This document shows positions 26,815 to 36,231 of a stretch of DNA of 64,000 bases, piece after piece. Source of the stretch: Mesorhizobium sp. B2-4-15 (GTDB taxonomy: Bacteria; Pseudomonadota; Alphaproteobacteria; Rhizobiales; Rhizobiaceae). A program made the translations under genes and the position numbers. The notes under the pieces were generated by a model, which saw only the letters and a list, made by a program, of their open reading frames with translations, was not told where the DNA came from and did not search any database. Numbering within the stretch: the stretch's first letter is position 1; every line of letters starts with the position of its first letter. The DNA lies in assembly GCF_006658505.1 (NCBI RefSeq), contig NZ_VFUZ01000004.1:62001-126000 (forward strand), given 5' to 3'.

Positions 26815-27564
26815 CTACTCGACGTCCCTGCCCATGCGTCGCGCCGCGTAACGCTCAACCGCCGACAGCCCGTCATAGATCAGCACGGCCAGGGCCGCCA
26901 CGATCAGGCCACCCTGCAGGATGAAGGCGAGATTGTTCGACAAGAGGCCGGCGATGATCACTTCGCCCAGTGTCCTGGCGGCCACCGTCGAACCGATGGT
27001 GGCGGTGGCCAGGCTGATCACGACCGAGAGCCTGATGCCGCCCAGGATGATCGGCGCGCTGAGCGGCAGTTCGACCTTGGTGAGCCTTTGCCAGCCAGTC
27101 ATGCCGGCGCCCCGCGCCGCTTCGACGACATTGGCCGGCAGCGTCGTCAGTCCGGTCAGCGCGTTCTCGAAGATCGGCAGCAGGCCGTAGAGGAACAGGG
27201 CGATCAGCGTCGGCTTCTCGCCGAAGCCGACGGCCGGTACGGCGAGCGCCAGCACCGCCACCGGTGGAAAAGTCTGGCCGATATTGACCAGGCTGCGCGA
27301 CAGCGGCAGGAATTCGGCACCAGCCGGCCTGGTGACAAGGATAGCCAAGGCCACCGCGACGACGGTCGCGGCGACGGTGGCGATCAGCACGGTGCGCAGA
27401 TGCAGCAGCGTCAAAGTCAGCAGGCTGCCCTGATTGTAGATCGCGGGAGCGTTGTTCTCGGTCAGCGGCTTCAGCAGCGGCTCGAACCAGCCTGGGCTGG
27501 TGACGAAGGCCACGAGCAACACCACCAGCACAAGCCTGAGCAGCAGAGGCAGCCAGGCTTTCAT
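26815..27564 (-). CDS. Osmolyte ABC transporter permease (YehW-like)
   Basis: A 249-residue permease with about six membrane helices and the BPD-type EAA loop (VEAARGAGMTGWQRLTKVELP). It is the last gene of a four-gene minus-strand operon that follows the YehZYXW (OsmF) order: binding protein, large permease, ATPase, small permease. The start ATG at 27564 overlaps the ATPase stop by four bases. The longer reading from 27663 is rejected because it lies within the ATPase gene. This class imports glycine betaine, choline or related compounds under osmotic stress. The exact substrate is not known. Confidence 0.9.
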   Translation of the reverse strand: MKAWLPLLLRLVLVVLLVAFVTSPGWFEPLLKPLTENNAPAIYNQGSLLTLTLLHLRTVLIATVAATVVAVALAILVTRPAGAEFLPLSRSLVNIGQTFPPVAVLALAVPAVGFGEKPTLIALFLYGLLPIFENALTGLTTLPANVVEAARGAGMTGWQRLTKVELPLSAPIILGGIRLSVVISLATATIGSTVAARTLGEVIIAGLLSNNLAFILQGGLIVAALAVLIYDGLSAVERYAARRMGRDVE

Positions 27565-28499
27565 GCCGGCCTCGCCGCCCGCTTGACCAACCCGTCCACG
27601 GTGACACGGCCAAGCGGCTTGCCGTCGGCGCCCTTTACCGGCAACGCCGGCCGGCCCGACCACAGGAGTTCGGCCAGCGCATCGCGCTGGCTGGCATCGC
27701 CGGGGATCGCTTCGCCATCGGCAACACCGGTCTCCACCGCGTCGCGCACCCGTCCGAGCGACAGCAGCCTGAATGGCCTCTCACTGGCGCCGACCAAGGT
27801 CTCGACGAAGCTGCTGGCCGGGTTTGCCAGGATCTCGGCGGGTCTGGCATATTGCACGAGCTTGCCGGCATCCATGACGGCGATCTTGTCGCCCATGTGC
27901 ACGGCTTCCTCCATGTCATGGGTGACGAGGATGATGGTGGTGCCGAAGCGCTTCTGGATCGCCAGCAGGTCTTCCTGCGCCTTGGTGCGGATGATCGGGT
28001 CGAGCGCGCCGAACGGCTCGTCCATCAACAGCACGTTGGGCTCGGCGGCGAGCGCGCGGGCCACGCCGACGCGCTGCTGCTGGCCACCGGACAATTCATG
28101 CGGATAGCGCGGCCCGAACTCCTTCGGATCGAGTTGGTAAAGTGCCATCAACTCGTCGACGCGGGCCTTGATGCGTGCCTTGTCCCAGCCAAGCAGCACC
28201 GGCACGGTGGCGATGTTCTGCGCCACGGTGCGATGAGGAAACAGGCCGTGGCCCTGGATGGCATAGCCGATGCTGCGGCGCAGTTCGTAACCGGGCACCG
28301 AGCGATTGTCGGCGCCGTCGAGCTTGATGATCCCGGCGGTTGGTTCGACCAGCCGGTTGATCATGCGAAGCAATGTCGTCTTGCCGGAGCCGGAGGTGCC
28401 GACAATGACGGCGATGGTGCGTGGCTCGATGACCATCGATACGTCGTCGACCACCGTTGTCGCGTCATAGCGCTTGGTGATGCCTTCGATCTCGATCAT
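27561..28499 (-). CDS. Osmolyte ABC transporter ATP-binding protein (YehX/OpuCA-like)
   Basis: A 312-residue ABC ATPase: Walker A VGTSGSGKTTLLRMINRL (about 34), signature ELSGGQQQRVGVARALA (about 135), Walker B NVLLMDEPFGALDPI, and an H-loop in ILVTHDMEEA. A C-terminal CBS-like extension (from about 235) is typical of the OpuA/OpuC branch, where it senses ionic strength or sets dimer control. It overlaps both neighbours by four bases (ATGA at each end), so the transporter genes are translationally coupled. Confidence 0.93.
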   Translation of the reverse strand: MIEIEGITKRYDATTVVDDVSMVIEPRTIAVIVGTSGSGKTTLLRMINRLVEPTAGIIKLDGADNRSVPGYELRRSIGYAIQGHGLFPHRTVAQNIATVPVLLGWDKARIKARVDELMALYQLDPKEFGPRYPHELSGGQQQRVGVARALAAEPNVLLMDEPFGALDPIIRTKAQEDLLAIQKRFGTTIILVTHDMEEAVHMGDKIAVMDAGKLVQYARPAEILANPASSFVETLVGASERPFRLLSLGRVRDAVETGVADGEAIPGDASQRDALAELLWSGRPALPVKGADGKPLGRVTVDGLVKRAARPA

Positions 28500-29659
28500 G
28501 CCGTTTCAACCCTGCGCTTGGTGGCGGACATTTCGATCACCGCATCGAGGATGATGGCCGCGGCGAAGGCGAGCGCTACGGTCGGCACCGCGCCAAGCAG
28601 CACCAGGTCCATCGCCGTCTGGCCGACGCCCTGGAAGACGAACACGCCAAAGCCACCGCCACCGATAAGCGCGGCGATCGTGGCAAGCCCGATATTCTGT
28701 ACCAGTACGATGCGGATGCCGGTCAGGATCACCGGGAAGGCCAGCGGAAACTCGACGCCGAACAGGCGCTGGCGATCGGTCATGCCCATGCCGCGCGCCG
28801 CGTCGTTGGCGGCACGCGGCACGCCGGCGAGCCCGACCACCGTGTTGGCCACCACCGGCAGCAGTGAATAGAGGAACAGGGCGACAAAGGCGGGTGCCGT
28901 GCCGATGCCGCGAATGCCCAGCGCGGCCGCCCCCGGCACGTGCGTGGCGACCCAGCCGAGCGGCGCGATCAGCAGGCCGAACAGCGCGATCGAAGGGATG
29001 GTCTGGATGATGTTGAGGACGTTGAGCACGCCCGCTCGAAGCTTTTCGACACGATGACAGAGGATGCCGAGCGGCAGGCCGATGATGACGGCGGCGGCCA
29101 GCGAACCCAGCGCCAGCGTGACGTGCTTGGAGCCTTCGGCCCAGAAGCTGTCGGCGCGGTTGGCGTATTCCTTGAGGATGGAAAGGTCGTTCCAGCTTCC
29201 CGAGATCAAAAGCAGTCCAATCGCCACGGTGGCAACGACCAGCACGCCGATCCGGGCCCATGGCGACAAATTGAACCGCGTCAGTACGTCGGCCAGCAAA
29301 AGCGTGAAAGCGAAGATGAGAATCCAGAAACCGGAGGCCGGAGATATCCTGGCAAAAGTGTTGCCGGCCGGCGTGAGAAATGTGCCGGCGACGCCGATCA
29401 GCAGCGCAAGTGCGGCAAGTGCCGCCACGCTGGCGGCAAGGCGCAGCATGAGCGGCGTCCGCAGTAGTGCGATGAGCGCCGCCACGATCACGATTCCCAA
29501 AAGCAATGGCCCGGTCGTTGGCGGCAGCGCCTCGAGAATAGAACGCGCCTGGCCGGGGACGATGCGGTTGGCGCGGAACGTGGCGAAGGAGGCGGCGAAA
29601 GTCGCATAGGCAACGATCACTGCTATGACCACGCCGAGTTTGTCGAACCGCAGGGTCAT
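28496..29659 (-). CDS. Osmolyte ABC transporter permease, long form (YehY-like)
   Basis: A 387-residue permease, much longer than the partner because an extra N-terminal block of four to five helices (about residues 7-160) precedes the transport domain. This fits E. coli YehY, which has similar length. The EAA loop is NDAARGMGMTDRQRLFGVEFP and the conserved NIIQTIPSIALFGLLIAPLG lies before it. An upstream GAGGGA sequence supports the ATG at 29659. It is separated from the binding-protein gene by 312 bp containing an inverted palindromic element, so expression of the membrane part may differ from that of the binding protein. Confidence 0.9.
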   Translation of the reverse strand: MTLRFDKLGVVIAVIVAYATFAASFATFRANRIVPGQARSILEALPPTTGPLLLGIVIVAALIALLRTPLMLRLAASVAALAALALLIGVAGTFLTPAGNTFARISPASGFWILIFAFTLLLADVLTRFNLSPWARIGVLVVATVAIGLLLISGSWNDLSILKEYANRADSFWAEGSKHVTLALGSLAAAVIIGLPLGILCHRVEKLRAGVLNVLNIIQTIPSIALFGLLIAPLGWVATHVPGAAALGIRGIGTAPAFVALFLYSLLPVVANTVVGLAGVPRAANDAARGMGMTDRQRLFGVEFPLAFPVILTGIRIVLVQNIGLATIAALIGGGGFGVFVFQGVGQTAMDLVLLGAVPTVALAFAAAIILDAVIEMSATKRRVETA

Positions 29660-29736
29660 CGATGTCCCTCAAGACAGGCGATTTTCCGCTTCCTGCGGCC
29701 TCCATCGGTGATTGGCGAAATCCGGCGTGAGATCCG

Positions 29737-29919
29737 ATCTCCCCCCTTGCGGGGGAGATGGCCGGCAGGCCAGAGGGGGGTGTGAAGGATCGCCGGCGTT
29801 CGAGCCCTGGCGTGTCTGGAAGCAAACCTGCCAAGGAAGGCAATTGTGATGCGCCGATAGGACGGCGGGACAGCACCCCCCTCTGTCCTGCCGGACATCT
29901 CCCCCGCAAGGGGGGAGAT
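29737..29919. repeat. Inverted pair of rhizobial palindromic intergenic elements
   Basis: Two near-identical 46-bp copies face each other at 29737-29782 and 29874-29919. Each has a stem (CTCCCCC-CTTGC-GGGGGAG), then a conserved CCGGCAGG core, then a run of G ending in GTG. The 91 bp between them carry no gene. This is the kind of short mosaic element found many times between genes in rhizobia (RIME-like); family assignment is from memory, not a search. It sits inside the osmolyte transporter operon (gap 29660-29971) and could form a large hairpin in the mRNA. Confidence 0.7.
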
Positions 29920-29971
29920 TGGCAGCTCCGCCGACCGCACTACTTGCACCTGCGTCGCGATCTTGTGGTCG

Positions 29972-30883
29972 TTACTTCAAGAACCCGTTCTTCTTCAGGA
30001 AGTCCTCGGCGACGCCCTTGACCGGCTCGCCGCCGACCTGCACGCGGCCGTTCAGTTCCTGCAGCGTGACGAGGTCGAGCTTGGCGAAGACCGGCTTCAA
30101 CAGGGTCTCGATCTCCGGATGCTGCTTCAGCACGGATTCGCGGATGATGGGCGCTGGCTGATAGACCGGCTGCACGCCCTTGTCGTCGTTGAGCACGACG
30201 AGGCCCGACGGCGCGATGCCGCCGTCGGTGCCGTAGACCATGGCGGCGTTGGCGCCGCTGGTCTGGTTGGCGGCCGCGGCAATGGTCGCCGCCGTATCGC
30301 CGCCCGACAGCGTGATCAGTTGCTCCGGTTTCAGCTTGAAGCCATAGGTGGTCTGGAAGGCCGGCAGGGCCGCGGCCGAGTTGACGAACTCGGCCGAAGC
30401 CGCCAACACAACCTGGCCGCCACCGGCAACATATTTGCCGAAGTCGGAAAGCGTGGCGAGCTTGTTGGTGTCGGCCACTTCCTTGCGCAGCGCGATCGCC
30501 CAGGTGTTGTTGGCCGGCGCAGGCGACAGCCAGACGATCTTGTTGGCGTCATAGTCAAGTTTCTTCGCCGTCTCATAGGCCTTGGCGGCATCCTTCCATA
30601 CCGGGTCGTCAGCCTTTTCGAAGAAGAAGGCCGCGTTGCCGGTGTATTCGGGATAGATGTCGATCTCGCCGGCGGTGATCGCTTTGCGCACCACCGGCGT
30701 GCCGCCGAGCTGGATGCGGTCCGTGGTCTTGATGTTGTTGGCATTGAGAACGAGCTGGATGATGTTGCCCAGCACGCCGCCCTCGGTGTCGATCTTGGAG
30801 GAGACAACCACCTGTGCACTGGCAGAAGCCGCCGTGACGGCCAGAGCAAATGCCGCGCTGGCCAAAACCTTGACTGAAAACAT
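29972..30883 (-). CDS. Osmolyte ABC transporter substrate-binding protein (OsmF/YehZ-like)
   Basis: A 303-residue periplasmic binding protein of the OpuAC family. A Sec signal peptide (VLASAAFALAVTAASASA) is followed by VVSSKIDTEGGVLGNIIQLV, where OpuCC/OsmF proteins contact the ligand. EYTGNAAFFF lies in the middle, and LVVLNDDKGVQPVYQPAPII near the hinge. It is the first gene of the four-gene transporter run. The intergenic repeat after its stop may separate its mRNA level from that of the membrane components, as is common for binding proteins. The ligand (betaine, proline betaine or similar) is not known. Confidence 0.92.
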   Translation of the reverse strand: MFSVKVLASAAFALAVTAASASAQVVVSSKIDTEGGVLGNIIQLVLNANNIKTTDRIQLGGTPVVRKAITAGEIDIYPEYTGNAAFFFEKADDPVWKDAAKAYETAKKLDYDANKIVWLSPAPANNTWAIALRKEVADTNKLATLSDFGKYVAGGGQVVLAASAEFVNSAAALPAFQTTYGFKLKPEQLITLSGGDTAATIAAAANQTSGANAAMVYGTDGGIAPSGLVVLNDDKGVQPVYQPAPIIRESVLKQHPEIETLLKPVFAKLDLVTLQELNGRVQVGGEPVKGVAEDFLKKNGFLK

Positions 30884-31060
30884 TGTGAAAACCCCTTGTT
30901 ATCCACCGAGATTCGGCAGCCGAATATGAGCATGGCTCGAACGGCCCGTCGGGGCATACGGTTTCATAACAACCGGCACAGGCGCAATATTTTTGTTCGA
31001 CGCGGCGCGTTCGGCCCGAAGCATGCCGACAGCATCCTGTCAGGGCGACAGCAATCTGGA

Positions 31061-32278
31061 TCAGGCGTTGGCCTTGCGTAAATTTGTCAGCTTGAGCGCA
31101 CCGAGCGCGACGAAGCACAGCACGGTGACCGGAAAGATCATCCAGTTCAGCATCGTCCAGCCCCAGGTGTTATAGACCATGCCCGAGAGCAGCGACGCGC
31201 AGGCGACCGAGCCGAACAGGACGAAATCGTGGAAACCCTGCACCTTGCTCTTTTCAGAGGACCGGTAACTGGCCGCGACCATGGCGGTGGCGCCGATGAA
31301 ACCGAAATTCCAGCCAAGGCCGAGCAGGATCAGCGCCGTCCAGAATTGCCATAATGCCAAGCCCGACAAGGCGACGATGGCGCAGCCGATGAGCAGGACC
31401 AGACCTGCCGCCACGATGCGCTCGGCGCCGAAGCGATGAATCAGCGAGCCGGTAAAAAAGCTCGGCGCGAACATCGCCATGACATGCCAGGAAATGCCGA
31501 GCGTCGCATTGTCCTCCGACAGGCCGCAGCCGACCATGGCCAGTGGCGCGCCAGTCATGACGAAGCTCATCAGCGCGTAACTGCCGACCTCGCAAGACAA
31601 CGCGGCGATAAAGCGCGGCTTCGTGATGATTTCGACTAAAGGCCTGGCATCGCTGTCGGCAACGTCGACCTTGGCGGCGGTCTTTGTCGGCAATCTCAGC
31701 AGCGACAGGATCGCGGCGCCGACGGCCGCCAGCACCAAGATAGATGCAAACGAACCGGCAAACATCACCGGCGCGAACAATTCGCGGGTGAAGATGACAA
31801 TTTGCGGCCCAAGGATGGCGGTAACGATGCCGCCGGCCAGCACGAAGGAGATGGCGCGCGCCTTGAACTCCGGCGGCGCGTTATCGGCGGCGGCGAAGCG
31901 GAACTGCTGGACGAAGGCACCACCGATGCCGATCACGAGCAGCGCGAACGCGAAAATCCAGAAACTGCCGTGGAAAAGCGCCAGGGTGGCAATGAGACCG
32001 CCAAGCGCGGTGACGACGGTTCCGGTCATGAAGCCGCCGCGCTGGCCCATCCGGCGGATGATCGCCGCGGCGGGGAGAGCGCCGAGCGCCACGCCAAGGT
32101 TGAAGCCGGTGATTGGCGCTGTCGCCAGCGATTTGTCGGCGCCGAGCAGATATTGCCCGGCCAGCGCGCCCATGGAGATGGCGATGGGTGCCGCCGATCC
32201 GATAACCGCCTGCGAGGCGGCGAGGATCAACGCGGTGCGTCGCCCTTCCCTGCCCGTCTCGACAGCAATGGCCGTCAC
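31061..32278 (-). CDS. MFS transporter
   Basis: A 405-residue twelve-helix major facilitator. The N-terminal half has [24 protein letters not shown] and, between helices 2 and 3, [13 protein letters not shown], a degenerate motif [15 protein letters not shown] stretches ([14 protein letters not shown]) near the C-terminus resemble the YbjJ/unknown drug-exporter branch. The start is a GTG at 32278 overlapping the nusB stop by four bases, so it is coupled to the rib/nusB operon; in many alphaproteobacteria thiL stands here instead. Substrate unknown. Confidence 0.85.
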   Translation of the reverse strand: MTAIAVETGREGRRTALILAASQAVIGSAAPIAISMGALAGQYLLGADKSLATAPITGFNLGVALGALPAAAIIRRMGQRGGFMTGTVVTALGGLIATLALFHGSFWIFAFALLVIGIGGAFVQQFRFAAADNAPPEFKARAISFVLAGGIVTAILGPQIVIFTRELFAPVMFAGSFASILVLAAVGAAILSLLRLPTKTAAKVDVADSDARPLVEIITKPRFIAALSCEVGSYALMSFVMTGAPLAMVGCGLSEDNATLGISWHVMAMFAPSFFTGSLIHRFGAERIVAAGLVLLIGCAIVALSGLALWQFWTALILLGLGWNFGFIGATAMVAASYRSSEKSKVQGFHDFVLFGSVACASLLSGMVYNTWGWTMLNWMIFPVTVLCFVALGALKLTNLRKANA

Positions 32279-32775
32279 GATGCGTCCTTGCCACGTCCCT
32301 CGCCGCGCACCCGGCGCGATACGCGGTGCAGGACGGCATTGACCAGCTTCGGCTCGTCTTCCTCGTAGAAGGCCTTGGCGATGTCGACATATTCGGTGAC
32401 GATGACGGCAACGGGCACATCCTCGCGCTTCATCAACTCATACACGCCGGCACGGAGCATGGCGCGCAATGTCGAATCGAGCCTGGACAATGGCCAGTCA
32501 TCCGTCAGCGCCTGGCGAATGATCGGATCGATGGTCTTCTGATTCTCGACGACCCCCGTAAGGATGGCGCGAAACCATTGCGCGTCGGCCTCCCGATAGA
32601 GCGCGCCGTCGACTTCCTTGCCGAGGCGAAACGCCTCATATTCGGCGGTGATCTCGAAGACACCACTACCGGCCACGTCCATCTGGTAGAGAGCCTGCAC
32701 GGCGGCAAGCCGAGCGGCGCCGCGCTTGTTGGCCTGGCGTGCCGCGGGCTGGCCGGGTGAAGCGGGTTCGCTCAT
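32275..32775 (-). CDS. nusB: Transcription antitermination protein NusB
   Basis: A 166-residue all-helical RNA-binding protein that, with NusE/S10, promotes rRNA transcription antitermination. The core begins [20 protein letters not shown]. It continues with [20 protein letters not shown] and ends [17 protein letters not shown]. An Ala/Pro/Gln-rich N-terminus of some 18 residues precedes it. The ATG at 32775 overlaps the ribH stop (ATGA), and the stop overlaps the MFS start. The ribH-nusB order is conserved across bacteria. Confidence 0.95.
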   Translation of the reverse strand: MSEPASPGQPAARQANKRGAARLAAVQALYQMDVAGSGVFEITAEYEAFRLGKEVDGALYREADAQWFRAILTGVVENQKTIDPIIRQALTDDWPLSRLDSTLRAMLRAGVYELMKREDVPVAVIVTEYVDIAKAFYEEDEPKLVNAVLHRVSRRVRGEGRGKDAS

Positions 32776-33266
32776 GATCGCGCTCCCAGTTGTTCCTTGA
32801 GGGCAATCATGGTCAAAGCCGCACGCGCGGCGAAACCACCCTTGTCGCCTTCCGAGCGCTTTGCCCGGGTCCACGCCTGCGCGTCATTCTCGGTGGTCAG
32901 GATACCGTTGCCGACACAGACGGAGTCCTGCACGGACAGGTCCATGAGCGCGCGGCTGGATTCATTGGCGACGATGTCGAAATGATAGGTATCGCCGCGG
33001 ATGATGGTGCCGAGCGCAACGAAGCCGTCATAGTGCGTGCCGCCCTCGGCGGCGCCGTCTAGCGCGAAGGTGATCACCGCGGGAATCTCCAGCGAGCCGG
33101 GAACGGTGATAACGTCATAGGTTGCGTCCGCTTCATCGAGCGCGCTTGTCGCGCCTTCCAGCAGCGCGTCGGCAAGATCGTCGTGAAAGCGTGCTTCGAC
33201 GATGAGCAGATGCGCCTTAGCCTTCGGACGAATGAAGGCTTTGCCGTGTTGGGATATACCAGCCAT
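32772..33266 (-). CDS. ribH: 6,7-dimethyl-8-ribityllumazine synthase
   Basis: A 164-residue lumazine synthase that condenses the pyrimidine intermediate with dihydroxybutanone phosphate, the step before riboflavin synthase. Landmarks are [18 protein letters not shown] (N-terminal), [29 protein letters not shown] (phosphate and substrate contacts, catalytic His), and [15 protein letters not shown]. The gene is separated from ribE by 520 bp that hold a dead toxin-antitoxin pair, so an originally continuous ribE-ribH operon may have been interrupted. nusB follows with a four-base overlap. Confidence 0.95.
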   Translation of the reverse strand: MAGISQHGKAFIRPKAKAHLLIVEARFHDDLADALLEGATSALDEADATYDVITVPGSLEIPAVITFALDGAAEGGTHYDGFVALGTIIRGDTYHFDIVANESSRALMDLSVQDSVCVGNGILTTENDAQAWTRAKRSEGDKGGFAARAALTMIALKEQLGARS

Positions 33267-33350
33267 AAAAGTCTCCGGGGGGTTGCCGGTGACTTAGGCC
33301 GAAGCCGGATTGATCGCAAGCAGAAGATTGCTCTATGGACGCCTGCCCTG

Positions 33351-33713
33351 TCGATCCTCCCGCGTATGCCATAGGCGCAACACGGAGATTGTCATGCCCT
33401 GCATTTCGTAACGAATTTCGTGGCTGCCTGCCAAAATGCGGCGCGCCTCGCGTGGTTCGAAACCGGCAGCGGCTTTTCGGTGCCAAGACTCTCAGCCCAT
33501 GCCTGCACGGCTTGATGGTCTATGACCCGTCCTGCGTCCACATCGGCCAGGGCTTCCAGCGTAAGCCCTCGGCGCTCTTCCTTCAAATTCACCCACGCAG
33601 AAAGAGCTTGTTTGACAATCCAGCCGCGCGGGCGCTCAAGGCGAGCAGCCAGTTTGATCTACCTTTTCCGCTAGCGGCAGCGGAAGGTGAGCGGTGATTA
33701 CCTTGGTGTCCAT
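33351..33713 (-). pseudogene. Remnant of a ParDE-type toxin-antitoxin pair
   Basis: From an ATG at 33713 the frame reads MDTKVITAHLPLPLAEKVDQ, then hits a stop. One extra base near 33653-33655 (three T on the plus strand) shifts the frame. In the shifted frame LAARLERPRGWIVKQALSAW continues into NLKEERRGLTLEALADVDAG and HQAVQAWAESLGTEKPLPV, a CopG/ParD-like antitoxin. The toxin's beginning and middle are missing. Only its end, ARRILAGSHEIRYEMQGMTI then SVLRLWHTREDR, remains in another frame. Both partners are thus broken. The stretch fills most of the gap 33267-33786 between ribH and ribE. Confidence 0.75.
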
Positions 33714-33726
33714 CCGAACCTCACAA

Positions 33727-33753
33727 TCAGATTAATCATCGCGATTAATCTGA
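33727..33753. promoter_or_regulatory. Palindromic operator before the dead antitoxin gene
   Basis: A perfect inverted repeat, TCAGATTAATC and GATTAATCTGA, with a five-base spacer. It lies 14-40 bp upstream of the antitoxin ATG. Ribbon-helix-helix antitoxins bind such palindromes at their own promoter, so this is the likely old autoregulatory site. It remains intact although both genes are broken. Confidence 0.7.
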
Positions 33754-33786
33754 CTAAGTCGAGGTAGAGGGTCAGGCCGGTGACGT

Positions 33787-34404
33787 TCAAAGCCCCTCTT
33801 TGGCCGCTTCCGCCAGCCGCGCCGCGTAGCGGGCCATGGTGTCGATCTCGAGATTGACGTGGTCGCCGACCTTGCGCTCGCCCCAGCTGGTGACGGTCAG
33901 CGAGTGGTGGATCAACAGGACGTCGAAGCGAGTGCCCTCGACCTTGTTGACCGTGAGCGAGGTGCCATCGAGCGCGACGGAGCCTTTCGGCGCGATAAAT
34001 TTGGCGAGATGGCGCGGCGCCTCCAGCGTGAAGCGCACCGCGTCGCCCTCATCCTTGCGCTCGACGATCTCGGCGGTGCCGTCGACATGACCAGACACGA
34101 TGTGGCCGCCCAATTCGTCGCCGATCTTCAGCGCCCGCTCCAGATTGATCCGCGTGCCTGATTTCCAGCCCGAGGCCGTGGTCAGCCGCAAGGCTTCTTC
34201 CCACGCTTCGACCTCGAACCAGCGCGCGTTCGAGCCGCTGTCGGGCAACGCCGTGACCGTCAGGCAGACACCGCCGCAGGAGATCGAAGCACCAATGGCG
34301 ATGGTCTCGGGGTCATAGGCGGTATCGATGCGTAAGCCGATGCCTTCGCTCAGCGGCTTGACGGCCGCGACGGTGCCGATATCGGTGACAATTCCAGTAA
34401 ACAT
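33787..34404 (-). CDS. ribE: Riboflavin synthase (alpha subunit)
   Basis: A 205-residue enzyme that dismutates two lumazines into riboflavin. Its two homologous lumazine-binding halves are plain. The first opens MFTGIVTDIGTVAAV and includes SISCGGVCLTVTAL. The second opens GGHIVSGHVDGTAEIVERKD and includes VALDGTSLTVNKVEG. It follows ribD after 12 bp. The ribE-to-ribH gap contains toxin-antitoxin debris. No FMN riboswitch was recognised anywhere in this riboflavin region. Confidence 0.96.
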   Translation of the reverse strand: MFTGIVTDIGTVAAVKPLSEGIGLRIDTAYDPETIAIGASISCGGVCLTVTALPDSGSNARWFEVEAWEEALRLTTASGWKSGTRINLERALKIGDELGGHIVSGHVDGTAEIVERKDEGDAVRFTLEAPRHLAKFIAPKGSVALDGTSLTVNKVEGTRFDVLLIHHSLTVTSWGERKVGDHVNLEIDTMARYAARLAEAAKEGL

Positions 34405-34416
34405 CGATGCTGATCC

Positions 34417-35547
34417 CTAGAGGTCTCTTACCCACTCGGCGTAGCTGTCTTCGCCGAACTGCATCTCGCGCAACCTGCGAAAGCCAGCCGGGATATGGTC
34501 AGCATCGATGGGCGATGCAATGCCGTCATCGCCGATCGCTTCCGGCCCCTGGAACAGCACGACGCGGTCGACCAGCCCATCGGCCAGGAAAGCGTTGGCT
34601 ACCTTGGCGCCCCCTTCGACCAGTACAGTAGCCATGCCGAGCGCCGCCAGATCCTCGAGCAGTTCCGGCAATGCGACGCCGCCCTCGTGCGTCTCGGTGC
34701 CGATGAAGCGCACGCCGGCCCGTTCGAGCGCCGCCCGGCGCCGTGGATCTGCCTCCAGGCAAGCGGCGACGTAGAGCGGCACGCGATCCACGCCCAGAAC
34801 CAGTTTCGATCCCTCGGGCAGCCTGATCTGGCGATCGAGCACGATGCGCGCCGGCGAACGGTTCTCCAGCCCAGGCAAACGCACCGTCAGCGCCGGATCG
34901 TCTTCCAGCGCCGTGCCGATGCCGACCAGAATGGCGTCGGCCTCGGCTCGCATCATGTAGACTTCGCGGCGCGCGATATCGCCTGTTATCGCGACCTGGC
35001 CGGCGCCTTCCCTGCCAATCTTGCCATCGCTGGAAAGCGCAAGCTTCAGAATCACTTCCGGACGCTTCCTGAGCGAGCGAATGAGATAACCGGCCATCTG
35101 CTCGGCGGCTTCCGCCGCCAGCACCTTCTCGACCACCTCGACACCGGCGGCGCGCAGGATGGCATAGCCCTTGCCGGAGACACGCGGATCGGGATCGCTC
35201 GCAGCACCCACGACGCGCGCGATGCCGGCATTGGCCAGCGCATTGGCGCAAGGCGGCGTGCGGCCGTGATGGGCGCAGGGCTCCAGTGTCACATAGGCGG
35301 TGGCGCCGCGCGCCAATTCGCCAGCCTCGGCCAGCGCCTCGGTCTCGGCATGCGGGCGGCCACCGATCGCGGTGACACCGGTGCCGATGATCATCGGCCC
35401 CGCGCCATCGTCGCGCACGATCAGCGTGCCGACCGACGGATTGGTCGAGGTCCTGCCCGCATTCCTGCGCGAAAGCCGGAGAGCGGCGGCCATGAAACGG
35501 CGATCAAGGGCAGCTTGTTCGGCCTCGCTGCGTTGCGGTGCTGCCAT
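34417..35547 (-). CDS. ribD: Bifunctional riboflavin deaminase/reductase
   Basis: A 376-residue fusion. The N-terminal cytidine-deaminase-like domain carries the zinc ligands in RPHAETEAL and LEPCAHHGRTPPCANAL. The C-terminal DHFR-like reductase begins at about residue 155 (RPEVILKLALSSDGKI). It ends with MATVLVEGGAKVANAFLADGLVD. Together they convert the first GTP-derived pyrimidine to the ribityl-aminouracil phosphate. It overlaps neither neighbour but lies two bases from nrdR and 12 from ribE. The ATG at 35547 gives the usual family length. Confidence 0.96.
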   Translation of the reverse strand: MAAPQRSEAEQAALDRRFMAAALRLSRRNAGRTSTNPSVGTLIVRDDGAGPMIIGTGVTAIGGRPHAETEALAEAGELARGATAYVTLEPCAHHGRTPPCANALANAGIARVVGAASDPDPRVSGKGYAILRAAGVEVVEKVLAAEAAEQMAGYLIRSLRKRPEVILKLALSSDGKIGREGAGQVAITGDIARREVYMMRAEADAILVGIGTALEDDPALTVRLPGLENRSPARIVLDRQIRLPEGSKLVLGVDRVPLYVAACLEADPRRRAALERAGVRFIGTETHEGGVALPELLEDLAALGMATVLVEGGAKVANAFLADGLVDRVVLFQGPEAIGDDGIASPIDADHIPAGFRRLREMQFGEDSYAEWVRDL

Positions 35548-35549
35548 GG

Positions 35550-36029
35550 TCAGCCGGCGTCCTCTTCGCTCTTGTCTTCGTCGCCCTTCAGTTCGCCCAG
35601 CAGCTCATGGAAGTCCTTGGCCTCCCGAAAATTACGGTAGACCGAAGCGAAGCGGACATAGGCGACGTCGTCGAGCGACTTCAGTGCTTCCATGACCAGC
35701 CGGCCGACCTCGCCGGAAGCCACTTCCGTCTCGCCCGAGCTTTCGAGCTGGCGCACGATGCCGGTCACCGCGCGGTCGATGCGTTCAGGATCGACATTGC
35801 GCTTGCGCACCGCGATCTCGACCGAGCGTAACAGCTTGTCGCGGTCGAACGGCACTTTCCGGCCTGATTTCTTGACCACGACCAGATCGCGCAATTGCAC
35901 GCGTTCGAAGGTGGTGAAACGGCCACCGCAGTCGGGGCAGACACGCCGCCTCCGGATCGCCGCGCCATCCTCGGCGGGACGCGAATCCTTCACCTGCGTA
36001 TCTTCGGACTGGCAATAGGGACAACGCAT
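35550..36029 (-). CDS. nrdR: Transcriptional repressor NrdR
   Basis: A 159-residue repressor of ribonucleotide reductase genes. A four-cysteine zinc ribbon (Cys3, Cys6, Cys31, Cys34) opens the protein with [20 protein letters not shown]. An ATP-cone domain (about residues 49-139) begins [20 protein letters not shown]. Its acidic C-terminus ([11 protein letters not shown]) is an addition common in Rhizobiales. The glyA-nrdR-ribD order is widely conserved in this group; here a secreted-protein gene sits between glyA and nrdR. NrdR boxes would be expected at nrd promoters, not in this window. Confidence 0.96.
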   Translation of the reverse strand: MRCPYCQSEDTQVKDSRPAEDGAAIRRRRVCPDCGGRFTTFERVQLRDLVVVKKSGRKVPFDRDKLLRSVEIAVRKRNVDPERIDRAVTGIVRQLESSGETEVASGEVGRLVMEALKSLDDVAYVRFASVYRNFREAKDFHELLGELKGDEDKSEEDAG

Positions 36030-36231
36030 GAGAAGCCTTGGGTTCGCGAATCTGATGAGGCGAAAGGCTTAGAGCCTTTCCGGTCGGGATTGAAGCAGTT
36101 CCGTTTCTTCGACGGCCCGCCGCATCAGAGATAGCGAGGCGCAAGCAAGATTGCCAGCGCGGCAACCAGCCGCCGACCAGACCCCTTCATGCAAGGCCAT
36201 TCGCAGCCCCACTCCCATCCGGCCGTCCGCA

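Noticed and set aside
33267..36029. FMN riboswitch near the riboflavin genes
   Set aside because: I could not find the conserved helices or loop sequences in the gaps before ribH, ribE or ribD.
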